This document shows positions 35,294 to 44,533 of a stretch of DNA of 64,000 nt, piece after piece. Source of the DNA: Phaeobacter porticola (GTDB lineage: Bacteria; Pseudomonadota; Alphaproteobacteria; Rhodobacterales; Rhodobacteraceae). The stretch's first letter is position 1, and each line of letters begins with the position of its first letter. The stretch is taken from positions 1 to 64,000 of the forward strand of contig NZ_CP016365.1 in NCBI RefSeq assembly GCF_001888185.1, written 5' to 3'. The translations under genes and the position numbers were made by a program. The notes below the pieces were generated by a model, which worked only from the letters and a program-made list of their open reading frames with translations, ran no database searches and had not been told where the DNA came from.

Positions 35294-35375
35294 CCTTTAC
35301 GAGATCACTGGGTATCAACGTCGCAATGACGTAGGTATTGGGCGACGACGAGTTCGGTTTTTTATATCGTTGTCA

Positions 35376-35405
35376 GGAGCGGCACGTCGTTTGGCGTGCC
35401 GCTCC
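35376..35405 (+). terminator. Terminator-like hairpin after the dCache chemoreceptor
   Basis: GGAGCGGCACG, loop TCGTTTGG, CGTGCCGCTCC: eleven perfect pairs. The following sequence is not T-rich, so termination could be weak or Rho-assisted. Confidence 0.55.
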
Positions 35406-35691
35406 TTGGCGATGTAACGTGCGTTTTGTGGGCGCGTTCACTCTAGATACCGTTGTTACGACCAACCCGATGGGTGGTTTATGCTAGGTATTGACCGCAT
35501 GGAAACGTTGAAAACCTTGTTGCGTGTCAAATTGACCAAATATTGAGGTTGGTTAGATGCATGACGTCCGAACCGGGGGGCGTCACTCTATTAGTGCTTG
35601 ATGACTGGGTCGATGCAAAGTGAGTGATCTGCTCTGGGCAAATTCTCTCACCGTGAAGAAGATTCTGGCCAACCGATTTTGGAGCAGACGA

Positions 35692-36195
35692 ATGCGTAAT
35701 AGCCGTTTCACCGAGGCGAAAATCATCGGGATGATCAAAGAGGAGGAGTTCAATCGCTGTGGAATTGATCTAGCAAATCAATTGTAGTGCCGAACGGGAT
35801 ACCGACAACTGAGGTGGCCCGTCGGCGAGCCGTGGACTGAGCTCGATAGTATCGCTCGAACGCGCGACTATCCCTGCATGGTGGTCAGCGACAATGGGAC
35901 CGAATTGACGTCGAATGCCATTCTGAAATGGCAGGAAGACCGGAAGGTCGAATGGCATTACATCGCGCCAGGCAAGCCCATGCAGAACGATTTTGTCGAG
36001 AGCTTCAATGGCCGCCTCCGAGACGAGTGCCTCAACGAGCACCTGTTTGCCAACCTGCGCCACGTCCGAGAGCTGATCGCGGCCTGGCGTGACGATTACA
36101 ATCACCATTGCCCCCACACGAGCCTCGACGGGCTCACTTCGTGGGAGTATCACCAACGGTCAATAGAGGACCAAAGACTGAACAGAGCGAACTAA
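35692..36195 (+). mobile_element. IS3-family insertion sequence remnant
   Basis: The left part starts an IS3 OrfA (MRNSRFTEAKIIGMIKEEE, stop at 35785-35787). After about 30 codons the sequence jumps to the end of OrfB: in-frame coding from about 35836 gives [10 protein letters not shown] and then [38 protein letters not shown] and a terminal [20 protein letters not shown], i.e. the last DDE Asp and Glu region to the stop at 36195. The middle of the element, including the first catalytic Asp, is missing. Inactive scar; ends could not be defined. Confidence 0.78.
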
Positions 36196-36568
36196 TAAGC
36201 GCGGACTCCAAGGGGAGCACGTCTGGGGAACAAAATGCCAAAGCGAACGCGCTAGGCGCTTGAGATGTTTGAGGACTCAACGCCTGCTGCGCTTGTCAAG
36301 CCCGAGGCCGACGACCAATATAAAATCAAACCCACGGATCCCTCGTCACGAACGAGGGGTCCGTGGGCGGCAGGTCATGAGCGGGCATGCCCGAAGATGT
36401 GTCCTGCTGTTTGGTTGACTGCAAACTGGCACGCTGCTTGTAAGTCCCGAGCGAAACTTCGCTTTGGATTCCTTCCATAATCTAGGCCAACTGGGAAGGC
36501 GACGCTTAGGTCTCGTGGACTGCCGTGCCGAATGAGCAATACGCTTTAGGGCATCAGGGATCTTATTC
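36196..36568. other. Non-coding stretch between IS scar and flippase
   Basis: 373 bp. Contains the hairpin at 36331-36367 and, at 36236, a short MPKRTR start like those of IS3 OrfA proteins that soon loses its reading sense. The remainder shows no convincing gene. Confidence 0.45.
36331..36367 (-). terminator. Strong hairpin, probable terminator of the flippase transcript
   Basis: CCCACGGATCCCTCGT, loop CACGA, ACGAGGGGTCCGTGGG: sixteen pairs with one G-T. On the minus strand it is followed by a T-rich run (TTTGATTTTATATT), fitting a terminator about 200 bp after the flippase stop. It could also be an IS-related element. Confidence 0.6.
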
Positions 36569-38062
36569 TCAGGGAGCACCCCGATTGCTGCTACCGCGAA
36601 TTCTAGCACGGATTTGCTGCAGGCGATCGCCACCGACCAGAAATATCATTATGAGATACGTTGGGATGGAAACCGCGAACTGCGCCAAGAGCTGTGGCGT
36701 GCCGTACATGGGGGGACCTAGTTCACGCAGGGCAAAAAGCGCTATTGCCATCATCGAAACCGAAATTAGGGCAGGTCGCAAGGCGTCGAACAGATAGGTT
36801 GCGGCTGATATTTCAAGGATTTGCAATGTTTTGCGCGTCGCAATCGGCCAGAGTAGGAAAGAGATCCCGACCAGTGCAGTCATGATCTGGTTGAGCCCAT
36901 CGGGTGCGAAGATCAAAATCGCGGCGAAGCCAGAGAGACTGACCACGAGCTCGAAACCGAACCACCACCCAGCATGGCCGGAAAATCGGACCAACGAGGC
37001 CTGCATGACCCCAATGCTCATAAGTAGACCCAGCATTGAAAAACATTGGAGTGGGTAGATCGATGCCAGCCATTTACTACCAAAAACAAACGGGATTGCA
37101 GTTGGTGCCACAATGATAAATCCGATGAACAACGGAAAGGCTGCGGTCGCGGCGGCAAAACTGGCGAGGATAAACGCTTCGCGTCGCTGCTCTTTCTCGG
37201 CCTGTAGGCTTGCAAACAACACGCGTGTCACCGGCAGAAGGGTGCCAGTGGTCAGTTCCTGAAGGATTTCGTTGATACGGCGTGCAAAGAAAAAGACACC
37301 GAGGACAGCAGGACCGGCAACGATTCCAAGAAGGATTTGGTTGATTTTGGTCGGTTCAATCATGCGCCCGCCCATGGTGAAAAGGGTAAAGCCGCGCAAA
37401 TCAGCCAAAGCATTCCGCGACAGTTGCAGGCCAGGACGCCAGTGGGCTGTCGAAAAGGATACAACGCAGCCCACGACGGCCGTGATCACTTGCGCCATGA
37501 TCAACGCCCAAATCGCATAGCCTTGCAGAACGAGTAACAGACAGCCCGCAGCACCCAACCCATTGGCAAGCGTGGTTCGCAGTGCGATTTTGCGAAACTC
37601 CATTCGGCGATTCACCAGCGCGGCGGGGATGTTTCCGAGCGCGATGAACAGAATACGGAGCGATAGAACTGGTAAAATAATTGCGAGGCTGCTGAGGTTG
37701 GTCCAGGACGCGATCAGAGGAGCGCCGAACACCAGCCCGCCAATGCAAGCCAAAGCGATCAACATGGTTAACCAAAAAGCACTGTCCAGATGGGCCTGTC
37801 GCAGGTCACTGCGTTGTATGATTGCGTCACCGAGTGGCAGTGGCACCAGCGTCATGACCCAGATTACGATAGAGGTGGCAAGCGCCACCGCGCCAAAATC
37901 GGCAGGCTCGAGTAGCAGCGAGGTGACGAGAAACACGACCACGGTCAGACCATTGCTGACCATGATATTGACGAACGACCAGAATACGCCAATCAACGCG
38001 AGACGGCCGCGGCCCTGCGAGATATGGCTATGTGTCGACGCGTCAGTATTGCTGTCGTGCAT
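36569..38062 (-). CDS. EPS repeat-unit flippase (Wzx/ExoT-like)
   Basis: 497 residues from ATG 38062. Polysaccharide transporter with about 14 membrane helices: LTVVVFLVTSLLLEPADFGAVA (in parts TVVVFLVTSLLLEPADFG), LSLRILFIALGNIPAALVNRRMEF, LLGIVAGPAVLGVFFFARR. Typical Wzx features are the helix-2 LLEPADFG and loop NRRMEFRK. It flips undecaprenyl-linked EPS repeat units to the periplasm for the polymerase. Together with the ExoY-like gene (117 bp upstream) it completes the pathway of the EPS cluster at 4125-17662, from which it is separated by 20 kb. Confidence 0.85.
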   Translation of the reverse strand: MHDSNTDASTHSHISQGRGRLALIGVFWSFVNIMVSNGLTVVVFLVTSLLLEPADFGAVALATSIVIWVMTLVPLPLGDAIIQRSDLRQAHLDSAFWLTMLIALACIGGLVFGAPLIASWTNLSSLAIILPVLSLRILFIALGNIPAALVNRRMEFRKIALRTTLANGLGAAGCLLLVLQGYAIWALIMAQVITAVVGCVVSFSTAHWRPGLQLSRNALADLRGFTLFTMGGRMIEPTKINQILLGIVAGPAVLGVFFFARRINEILQELTTGTLLPVTRVLFASLQAEKEQRREAFILASFAAATAAFPLFIGFIIVAPTAIPFVFGSKWLASIYPLQCFSMLGLLMSIGVMQASLVRFSGHAGWWFGFELVVSLSGFAAILIFAPDGLNQIMTALVGISFLLWPIATRKTLQILEISAATYLFDALRPALISVSMMAIALFALRELGPPMYGTPQLLAQFAVSIPTYLIMIFLVGGDRLQQIRARIRGSSNRGAP

Positions 38063-38179
38063 TATGCATCTTCCCGGTTTGCATTTAGGGACTGCGATCT
38101 TGCGTGGGCCATATGTAGATGGCACCCTCTGTTCCCTCGACTTCTTGGGGATGGTATAGCATAGCTCTTAACGCGGTCT

Positions 38180-38863
38180 TTACCGTCCGGTGCGCCCGAC
38201 AACAGATAGGCCGGTGAGAAGGATCAGTTTGATATCAAAACCAAATGTCTGTCTTTGTTGATAGTCGATATCAAAGGATACCCGATCTTCATAGCTTACG
38301 TCGTTGCGGCCCGACACTTGCCACAGGCCGGTGATTCCGGGCCTCTGGCTCAAGTAGACTTTGGCGGCCGGGCCGTATTTGCTCAGTTCACATCGTACAA
38401 TGGGCCGTGGACCGACAAAGCTCATATCACCACGCAACACGTTCCAAACTTGCGGCAGCTCATCCAGACTGCTCCGGCGCAGGAATTGACCGAAGCCGGT
38501 GATACGCGGATCGTGGCTGAGCTTGCGATCACGGGCCCATTCCAGAGCGGCAGTGGCATCGGTTTTCAGATGGTCTGTCAGGATATCTTCGGCACCGTGG
38601 ATCATGGTCCGGATTTTCCAACAAGTGAAAGGGGTTCCATCTTTGCCAATCCGCGTGTGCCCAAAAAAACCAGGGCCGCCATCTCTACGACTGAGCAACC
38701 AGAGGCTGGCGATGACCGGTGCCAGCATCGGCAACAGTGCCAAGGCCAGCACGATATCCAACAGGCGTTTCCCGACCGTCGCATAGACGCCGATGCGATC
38801 CTGAGCATTTCCACATCCACCGGTTGGCGGGCGCAGGTGGTCCAGATTTGCGAAATCGCTCAT
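38180..38863 (-). CDS. Undecaprenyl-phosphate sugar phosphotransferase (ExoY-like)
   Basis: 227 residues, ATG 38863. One N-terminal membrane helix ([22 protein letters not shown]) and the conserved WbaP/ExoY catalytic core: [40 protein letters not shown] (DELPQ motif), [27 protein letters not shown]. It starts the repeat unit by moving a hexose-1-phosphate (galactose in ExoY) onto undecaprenyl phosphate in the inner membrane. Transcribed with the flippase. The Leu/Pro-rich DELPQ and GPRP motifs make the assignment firm; the sugar is inference. Confidence 0.9.
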   Translation of the reverse strand: MSDFANLDHLRPPTGGCGNAQDRIGVYATVGKRLLDIVLALALLPMLAPVIASLWLLSRRDGGPGFFGHTRIGKDGTPFTCWKIRTMIHGAEDILTDHLKTDATAALEWARDRKLSHDPRITGFGQFLRRSSLDELPQVWNVLRGDMSFVGPRPIVRCELSKYGPAAKVYLSQRPGITGLWQVSGRNDVSYEDRVSFDIDYQQRQTFGFDIKLILLTGLSVVGRTGR

Positions 38864-39170
38864 GTCTTACCTCAGTCATTTGCCTCGTGGTGCCGACATT
38901 CGTGTCGACCGGGTCATCTGTCGTCTTGTGTGACTGTGACCTCTTCCGCTTTTCCTAAGATTTGATTTAAATTCGTGGCAAGAATTTGTCTTAATCAGAG
39001 TATTGCTAGGGCTTTGTTGGAAAGTAGAAGCAAATTTCGATCATTCTTTTCGATGCGTTTTGTATGTGTCATGGCAAGATTGGCGTTGGACAGCTGGTTC
39101 CCTGCATGGCTCCACCCATTCATGGGTTTGGTAGTTCCTGCGTCGAAAAACAGGATCGTTTGATCGGGAA

Positions 39171-39199
39171 TTGACAGTTTCCGGTCAGCATATTAATTT
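39171..39199 (+). promoter_or_regulatory. Putative sigma70 promoter of galM
   Basis: TTGACA at 39171-39176, 17-bp spacer, TAATTT at 39194-39199. The -10 box lies inside the operator-like sequence at 39190-39218, which would allow repression. Confidence 0.5.
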
Positions 39200-39218
39200 G
39201 AATGATGAAATAAATAAT
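39190..39218. promoter_or_regulatory. ROK-operator-like sequence upstream of galM
   Basis: TTAATTTGA, ATGA spacer, TGAAATAAATAAT: imperfect inverted repeat (9 of the first 12 pairs) resembling the operator at 44511-44545 in sequence (TTAATTTGA ... AAATAAT). Likely the same repressor controls galM-ccp. Confidence 0.55.
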
Positions 39219-39260
39219 CTGCAAGACACCCGGGATTTTGTGACAGAAGGATTCCCCACA

Positions 39261-40331
39261 ATGTCACCGCCATGTCCAACCCCACCCACAACGCTGCTAC
39301 AACATTCTCATTTACCTAAAGATGCAGCCCAGCAACTGCGTTGGCTGGACTTGCAAAATGACCACTTGCGGATGCGAGTTCTAAACTTTGGTGCAATCAC
39401 TGCGCGATTGGATTTACGAAGCGAAGATCATTGGCAACCCATGGTGCTGGGGTATCGTGATGCGGCGGCATACCTTGGCGATCCTTTCTATCTGGGCGCA
39501 ATCGTTGGCAGGTTGGCCAACCGGGTTGGTGGAGCAAGCTTTCATGTACTGGATCAGCGAATTAGCCTAGATGCGAATGAGGGAACCAACCAATTGCATG
39601 GTGGTACAGCAGGTTTGGGGCGCGTATTTTGGGATATTCAGCAGGCAAATGAGGATACCGTTGAGCTGCGGTATGTGTCCGTGGCTGGTGAAAATGGGTA
39701 TCCTGGTCGGGCCGAGATTATGATGCAAATCAAGCTGTCAGAGAGCGGTGTCACCTATGACATGTCGGCCACTGTTGATCAGGCCACTCCGATCAACCTT
39801 GCTCAGCACAATTATTACACGCTGGGCGTCAATGGGGATATCTGGGGGCATCGACTTTATTGCGAGGCTGAACATTATCTGAGACTGCGCCAGGATGGGA
39901 CACCCACAGGTGAGATGGCGTCAGTTGTGGGTAGCAGGTTTGATTACTCCACGGGTCGAAGCTTTGGTCGGCTGGATCCCATGCGCCAGGGTACGGATAC
40001 TCATGTGATCTTTCCAAAAGCCGCTGTCAGTACAGGTGCGGATCAGCAGCGCGAAGTCGCCCGTTTGGTTGCTCCGAACGGGATGGGTCTGCGGGTCTGC
40101 TCTGACCAGCCTGGGGCGCAGATCTACACCGCCCGTCATTTGGATAGCACGTTGGCTGCGCAGGAACAGCAGCGTTTGCGGCCATTTTCAGCAGTCTGCA
40201 TCGAACCTCAGGGGTTTCCTGATGCCGTCAATCAGCCTGGTTTTCCTAGCGTTATGGTCCACCCGGATGCGCCTTATCGCCAGAGCCTGACATTGACGTT
40301 CACCCAAGGTGAGGATGTGCAGAATGATTGA
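39261..40331 (+). CDS. galM: Aldose 1-epimerase (galactose mutarotase)
   Basis: 356 residues from ATG 39261; AGAAGG stands 10 nt before it, whereas the longer in-frame starts (TTG 39171) lack a site. GalM motifs: AIVGRLANRV, NEGTNQLHGG (first catalytic His), INLAQHNYYTL (second His), D-rich FGRLDPM and the C-terminal catalytic Glu in CIEPQGFPDAVN. It interconverts anomers of free aldoses entering the sugar pathway; no signal peptide, so cytoplasmic. The end of the gene overlaps the start of the peroxidase gene by 8 bp, and the ROK-operator-like site upstream ties it to the xylose transporter. Confidence 0.9.
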   Translation: MSPPCPTPPTTLLQHSHLPKDAAQQLRWLDLQNDHLRMRVLNFGAITARLDLRSEDHWQPMVLGYRDAAAYLGDPFYLGAIVGRLANRVGGASFHVLDQRISLDANEGTNQLHGGTAGLGRVFWDIQQANEDTVELRYVSVAGENGYPGRAEIMMQIKLSESGVTYDMSATVDQATPINLAQHNYYTLGVNGDIWGHRLYCEAEHYLRLRQDGTPTGEMASVVGSRFDYSTGRSFGRLDPMRQGTDTHVIFPKAAVSTGADQQREVARLVAPNGMGLRVCSDQPGAQIYTARHLDSTLAAQEQQRLRPFSAVCIEPQGFPDAVNQPGFPSVMVHPDAPYRQSLTLTFTQGEDVQND

Positions 40332-41661
40332 GCGTTTGGCCATGATCGGGGTGTTTAGCGGTGTGTTGATTTGCGTCAGTGGCGCAGTCGTGGCTGATGG
40401 CAGCAGTCAAATTCCAGACCTGGGGCCGCGACCGGAGTTTGCCCCGGTTGATCCGGTGGCGGCGGAGTTGGGGCAGTTGTTGTTCTATGACCCGATCCTG
40501 TCAGGCAATCGCAATATCAGCTGTGCCAGCTGTCATCATCCACGATTTGGGACGGGCGATGGGGTGTCGCTGTCACTGGGGGAAGGTGCGGCTATTCTGG
40601 GGGCGGGTCGACGGGTGAATCCTGACAACGTGCCTGAACAACGTATACCGCGAAATGCGCCAAGCCTGTGGAATTTGGGGGCCGAGGGAATGAACGTCAT
40701 GTTCCATGACGGCCGGTTGGAGGCCGATCCCGCCTATGAGGCAGGCATTCGCACCCCGCTAGAGGGCGATATGGTTGCCGGATTTGATTCCGCGCTCTCG
40801 GCGCAGGCAATGTTTCCGGTGTTGTCGGCTGATGAGATGGCTGGTCACTACGGAGAGAATGACATTTCGCGCGCCGTACGGCTCGGACAGCTAAGCCATC
40901 CGGGCGGGGCTTGGGATCTTATCGCCGCACGGGTCGCTGAGGTTGCCGCGTATCGGCAACGCTTTGACGAGGTGATCGGGACAAATGAACCGATCCGTTT
41001 TACCGATATCGGCAATATGCTTGCGGCTTTTATCCGCTTCGAATGGCGGGCAGATGATAGCCCCTTTGATCGCGCCATGATGGGGCATGGGGATCTGCCG
41101 GTTGCGGCGGCGCGTGGGCAGGCGTTGTTTTATGGCGTAGCTGGTTGCAGCGCATGTCATTCCGGCTGGTTGCAGACAGACAACGCGTTTTACGCCATCG
41201 CGATGCCACAGCTTGGGCCGGGAAAGGCCGCGCGTTTTGAGACACATGCCCGTGATGACGGGCGCTTGCGGGTGACTGGGGATCCTGCTGATGCCTATCG
41301 CTTTCGTACGCCATCGCTGCGCAATGTGGCCTTGACGGCCCCCTATGGTCATAGCGGTGCCTATGCTACGCTAGAGGCCGTGGTGCGTCATCATCTCGAC
41401 CCTGTTACTGGGTTAGACGCCTATGATCGCAGTCAGATCGTTCTGCCAACGCTTGCAGGTGCGTATGACTGGGTGGTGATGGATGATCAGGTCGAGCGTG
41501 ATCGCATTGCTGCCGCGAATGATCTGGCACCTGTTGTATTGAACGAGAGGGATCTGGCTGATCTTGTGGCCTTTCTTGGGGTGCTCACTGACAGCGCTGC
41601 CGCAGCGGGGCGGCTAGGGGTGCCGGAAACGGTACCCTCGGGATTACCGGTGGAGCATTGA
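40324..41661 (+). CDS. Di-heme cytochrome c peroxidase/MauG family protein
   Basis: 445 residues from ATG 40324 (overlaps the galM stop; AAGGTGAGG upstream). Signal peptide MIERLAMIGVFSGVLICVSGAVVA, then heme motif CASCHH near residue 65 and second heme motif CSACHSG near residue 275, with the peroxidase patterns FYDPILSGNRNISC, TPLEGDM and FRTPSLRNVALTAPYGHSGAY. Periplasmic di-heme peroxidase or MauG-like oxidising enzyme. A redox protein coupled to galM and divergent from a CRTAC1-like gene is unusual; a sugar-oxidation or H2O2-handling role tied to sugar uptake is an inference. Confidence 0.85.
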   Translation: MIERLAMIGVFSGVLICVSGAVVADGSSQIPDLGPRPEFAPVDPVAAELGQLLFYDPILSGNRNISCASCHHPRFGTGDGVSLSLGEGAAILGAGRRVNPDNVPEQRIPRNAPSLWNLGAEGMNVMFHDGRLEADPAYEAGIRTPLEGDMVAGFDSALSAQAMFPVLSADEMAGHYGENDISRAVRLGQLSHPGGAWDLIAARVAEVAAYRQRFDEVIGTNEPIRFTDIGNMLAAFIRFEWRADDSPFDRAMMGHGDLPVAAARGQALFYGVAGCSACHSGWLQTDNAFYAIAMPQLGPGKAARFETHARDDGRLRVTGDPADAYRFRTPSLRNVALTAPYGHSGAYATLEAVVRHHLDPVTGLDAYDRSQIVLPTLAGAYDWVVMDDQVERDRIAAANDLAPVVLNERDLADLVAFLGVLTDSAAAAGRLGVPETVPSGLPVEH

Positions 41662-41677
41662 TCTTGCGGCGCAGGGG

Positions 41678-43234
41678 CTAGCGTGAAAGCGCGATGTGCT
41701 GGTTGGCGGAGATGGTCTGCCAGTTGGTTGTCACGCCGTCGGGCCAGATGATCCGCAGTCGGAGCGTGTGTGCCTGACCCAAACCAAAGTGCAAATCCCC
41801 AGCGGATCCACCGGCATGGCCGCCACCAACGGTGATCTCGCGAGTCTGTGTCCGAGTGCCATCGTCCAGCTCAACAAAGGCACCAATGGCTTGGGTGTTT
41901 GGCGCAGGGGCGCGCAAGGCGAGGGTGAGCCAGGCCCCGTTCGATGGAGTTGTGTTTTCAAGCAATTCCAACGGTGCACGGCGATTTGAAACGGCCAGAT
42001 CAAGACGGCCATCCAGATTGAGATCGCGTAAGACGGCCCCGCGCGAGCGCGCCATGCTGGCGATGCCTGCTGTCGCCCCCATGTCAGAAAACCGCCCCTC
42101 GACGTCCTGAATCAACAACGTATTCGGATCACGCATCGCGGCGTCTGGCATCTGTTCGACATTGCCCTTGGCCACAAAGATATCATCGCGACCATCGTTG
42201 TTCACATCACCAAAATCCGCATGCCATCCGGTTGAGGGCCTGCCATCGCCACCGGTTGTCGGCCGATGCGCGGTGGTGCCGTAGTCATAGGTGACATCGC
42301 GGTAGGCCGGACCGCCGGGGCTTGGGTCAAACAGCTGAAATTTTTGATCGCCCATCGACGTGAGATAGACGTCTGGGAACCCGTCACCGTTGATGTCACG
42401 CGAGGCAATGCCCATTCCCCAGAGGTGATAAGATGCCCAGCCGTCTTCTGGCTGGTATAGTGCTGGGGGGGTGGTCATCTGCCACATCTGTTCTTGTCCG
42501 TTGCGTACATAGTAGTGCCTGTCATTGCTGATGCGCAAATCCGCACGACCACGCGCTGGTCCCTCTGTGGCGCGTTGCCAATTGGTAAATAACATGGACA
42601 GTGCACAGTAGCCGGGTTGCAGCCGGGTGGGCGGCGCGTACCGGTTGCCGTCTGGTCGGTAGAGCAGCGTTGCGTCGCAGGCCTCAAACGGGCCATCGGG
42701 CTTGCTTCGATCAACGTAGGTGCCAAACGCGAGGGTTGGCAGGCTTTGCCCTGCTTCCCAAGTGGCAGAAAAGGCGGTGGTCCAGTGATTGCCGCTGACA
42801 AAGTCAAGAGTATCAAAAGGTTCGAATTGGCAATCGCCAACCCCGCGCAGCAGCTGATCCGGGCCGACACGCAATAGGGCCAGGTCCAGCAGGCCATCAC
42901 CATCGATATCCAGTGGGTAGGCACCGGTTACACCCATCTGCGCCAGCGTTTCGGGTGTCTCGGCGCGAAATGTCAGCGGCGCGCCAGGGCCTGCGGTACG
43001 GTTGACCATCAGTTGCACCGGATTGCTGCCACCTGCAGCGATCAGATCGGGCAGCCTGTCGCCGTTGCAGTCCAATGAGGCAAGGCCGCCCCCGACGAAA
43101 TGCTCCCATCCACCGTCGTAGACGTGTTTGGGGATAGGGCGTTGCTCAAATAGGGGTTGCTGGGGATCACTCGCCAGGGCGATTTGAGGGAGGGTGACAA
43201 TAGTCGCAATAATGAGCAAAGCTCTAGCTGACAT
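41678..43234 (-). CDS. Secreted FG-GAP repeat protein with ASPIC/UnbV C-terminus (CRTAC1-like)
   Basis: 518 residues, ATG 43234, signal peptide MSARALLIIATIVTLPQIALA. Several FG-GAP/VCBS-type calcium-binding repeats with DxDxDG motifs (LDCNGDRLPDLIAAGG, DIDGDGLLDLALLRVG, DINGDGFPDVYLTS, DVNNDGRDDIFVAKG, DLNLDGRLDLAVSN), a beta-propeller, then a C-terminal ASPIC/UnbV domain (GGGHAGGSAGDLHFGLG). Exported adhesive or structural protein in this family; no enzymatic motif seen. Its start overlaps the ROK regulator gene by 11 bp, so both are expressed together. Confidence 0.85.
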   Translation of the reverse strand: MSARALLIIATIVTLPQIALASDPQQPLFEQRPIPKHVYDGGWEHFVGGGLASLDCNGDRLPDLIAAGGSNPVQLMVNRTAGPGAPLTFRAETPETLAQMGVTGAYPLDIDGDGLLDLALLRVGPDQLLRGVGDCQFEPFDTLDFVSGNHWTTAFSATWEAGQSLPTLAFGTYVDRSKPDGPFEACDATLLYRPDGNRYAPPTRLQPGYCALSMLFTNWQRATEGPARGRADLRISNDRHYYVRNGQEQMWQMTTPPALYQPEDGWASYHLWGMGIASRDINGDGFPDVYLTSMGDQKFQLFDPSPGGPAYRDVTYDYGTTAHRPTTGGDGRPSTGWHADFGDVNNDGRDDIFVAKGNVEQMPDAAMRDPNTLLIQDVEGRFSDMGATAGIASMARSRGAVLRDLNLDGRLDLAVSNRRAPLELLENTTPSNGAWLTLALRAPAPNTQAIGAFVELDDGTRTQTREITVGGGHAGGSAGDLHFGLGQAHTLRLRIIWPDGVTTNWQTISANQHIALSR

Positions 43235-44438
43235 GGCTGGCCACCTCGCGGATGGTCAGCGCAGATACTTCTTCGATTGCATAAGCGGCCGCGCCTTTGG
43301 CCCACATCTGGTTGCCCCAGCCATGCACGCGGACCTCGGGTAGGGGGCCATCCACCTGAACCACCCAGCGGCGCATTTCCTCCACCACTTTGTCGGAGGA
43401 CAGATAGCCAAAGGCCAATTGCGCCCCTGCCAGAACAATCATCTGGGGATCAAAGATATTGACGATGTTCGCCAGCCCCATCGCAAACATGCGCCCGGCG
43501 CGGTCGAGGATGGATTGTGCCATCGTGTCCCCATCGGCCACTGCCGCATATAGCGAGGCAAGATCCTTGTGACGTTCGACGCCGCTGGTGATATTGGCTT
43601 CGCGCAATAGCGCGTAGTCGCCGACATAGGCCTCTAGGCAGCCGCGTTGTCCGCATTGGCACAGCGCGCCTTCAAGCTGCACCTTGATATGGCCAAACTC
43701 TGCACCGCAGCCGCGCGCGCCGCGATAGATCTGATTGTCGATTACAATGCCCATCCCCACACCATGCTCGACCGTAACCACGACGAAGTTACTGCGGGTG
43801 TCGCCTTCGCCAAAAAGATGCTCGGCCTTAGCGACCAGATTGGCATCATTGTCGATAAAGACCGGCATGGTCAGAGAGCGACTAAGATGGCTGCCAAGAT
43901 CAATGTTGCGCACATTGAGGGACGACGACCAGTAGATGAAGTTGCGTTCCGCATCCATCACACCTGCCATTCCAATGCCGACGCCAGAGATCTGATCACG
44001 GGCGAAGCCACCTTTGGCGCAGCTCTGATCCAAGGCCGCAACGATTTTTTCACATAGAGCATCTGGCGACATTTGTCCGCCACGTAGGGGCATCTCGTGG
44101 CTGACCAGTTCGGTGCCCTCAAAATCGGTGATCAGTGTTGTAATCGCATGATGGGACAGCTTCAGCCCAGCAATGCGGTGTGCGCTGCCGCGAACCCTAA
44201 GCGCGACACGAGGGCGTCCACGTTTGGCGTCGCGGGCGAGATCGGGGCTGACTTCCTCAATCAAGCCAGCCGACAAAAGCTCGGCGGTGATGGCGGTGAC
44301 TGTCGCAGGGCTGATGCGAGTGATTCGGGCGATGTCGATTCGGGCGATCTGGCCCGCGGCACGAATGGTGTCGAAAACTTGCAAGCGACTGCTTTCGCGC
44401 AACTCGTCCGAATGTGAAAGCCTAGCCGATTTTGCCAC
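43224..44438 (-). CDS. ROK family transcriptional repressor (XylR/NagC-like)
   Basis: 404 residues from GTG 44438, supported by GGAGG 7 nt upstream. N-terminal HTH (RLQVFDTIRAAGQIARIDIARIT, RISPATVTAITAELLSAGLIEE); ROK domain with VGIGMAGVMDAERN, DNDANLVAKAEHLFG, GVGMGIVIDNQIYRGARGCGAEFGHI (in parts: GVGMGIVIDNQIYRG; GCGAEFGHI) and the zinc motif CQCGQRGCLEAYVG. Such proteins release DNA on binding a sugar. Divergent from xylFHG with a long palindrome at 44511-44545 between them; the same pattern precedes galM. It should repress xylose/aldose uptake and, being in the operon with the CRTAC1-like gene, itself. Effector probably xylose, by the neighbouring xylF. Confidence 0.88.
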   Translation of the reverse strand: MAKSARLSHSDELRESSRLQVFDTIRAAGQIARIDIARITRISPATVTAITAELLSAGLIEEVSPDLARDAKRGRPRVALRVRGSAHRIAGLKLSHHAITTLITDFEGTELVSHEMPLRGGQMSPDALCEKIVAALDQSCAKGGFARDQISGVGIGMAGVMDAERNFIYWSSSLNVRNIDLGSHLSRSLTMPVFIDNDANLVAKAEHLFGEGDTRSNFVVVTVEHGVGMGIVIDNQIYRGARGCGAEFGHIKVQLEGALCQCGQRGCLEAYVGDYALLREANITSGVERHKDLASLYAAVADGDTMAQSILDRAGRMFAMGLANIVNIFDPQMIVLAGAQLAFGYLSSDKVVEEMRRWVVQVDGPLPEVRVHGWGNQMWAKGAAAYAIEEVSALTIREVASHVS

Positions 44439-44505
44439 TAAATTTCCTCCATGTTGTCAGGCCAGTTATCGCGTGGCGCGTCCCGCCGACAAGATATCCA
44501 TCCGC

Positions 44506-44533
44506 ATGATACATTATTTAATTTGAGTTTCAA
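44506..44533 (-). promoter_or_regulatory. Putative promoter of the ROK regulator
   Basis: On the minus strand TTGAAA (44528-44533) and TATCAT (44506-44511) with 16 bp between. The operator palindrome covers it. Confidence 0.5.

Larger units (their letters stand above)
38864..39260. other. Divergent control region between exoY and galM
   Basis: 397 bp gene-free, AT-rich in its right half. Contains a promoter candidate and operator-like sequence for galM (39171-39218) and presumably the exoY promoter. No riboswitch seen. Confidence 0.5.

Noticed and set aside
36265-36480. 71-residue open frame in the IS scar region
   Set aside because: Spans the strong hairpin at 36331-36367 and lacks any family motif.
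38975-39163. 62-residue open frame upstream of galM
   Set aside because: No ribosome site, no similarity, lies in a promoter region.
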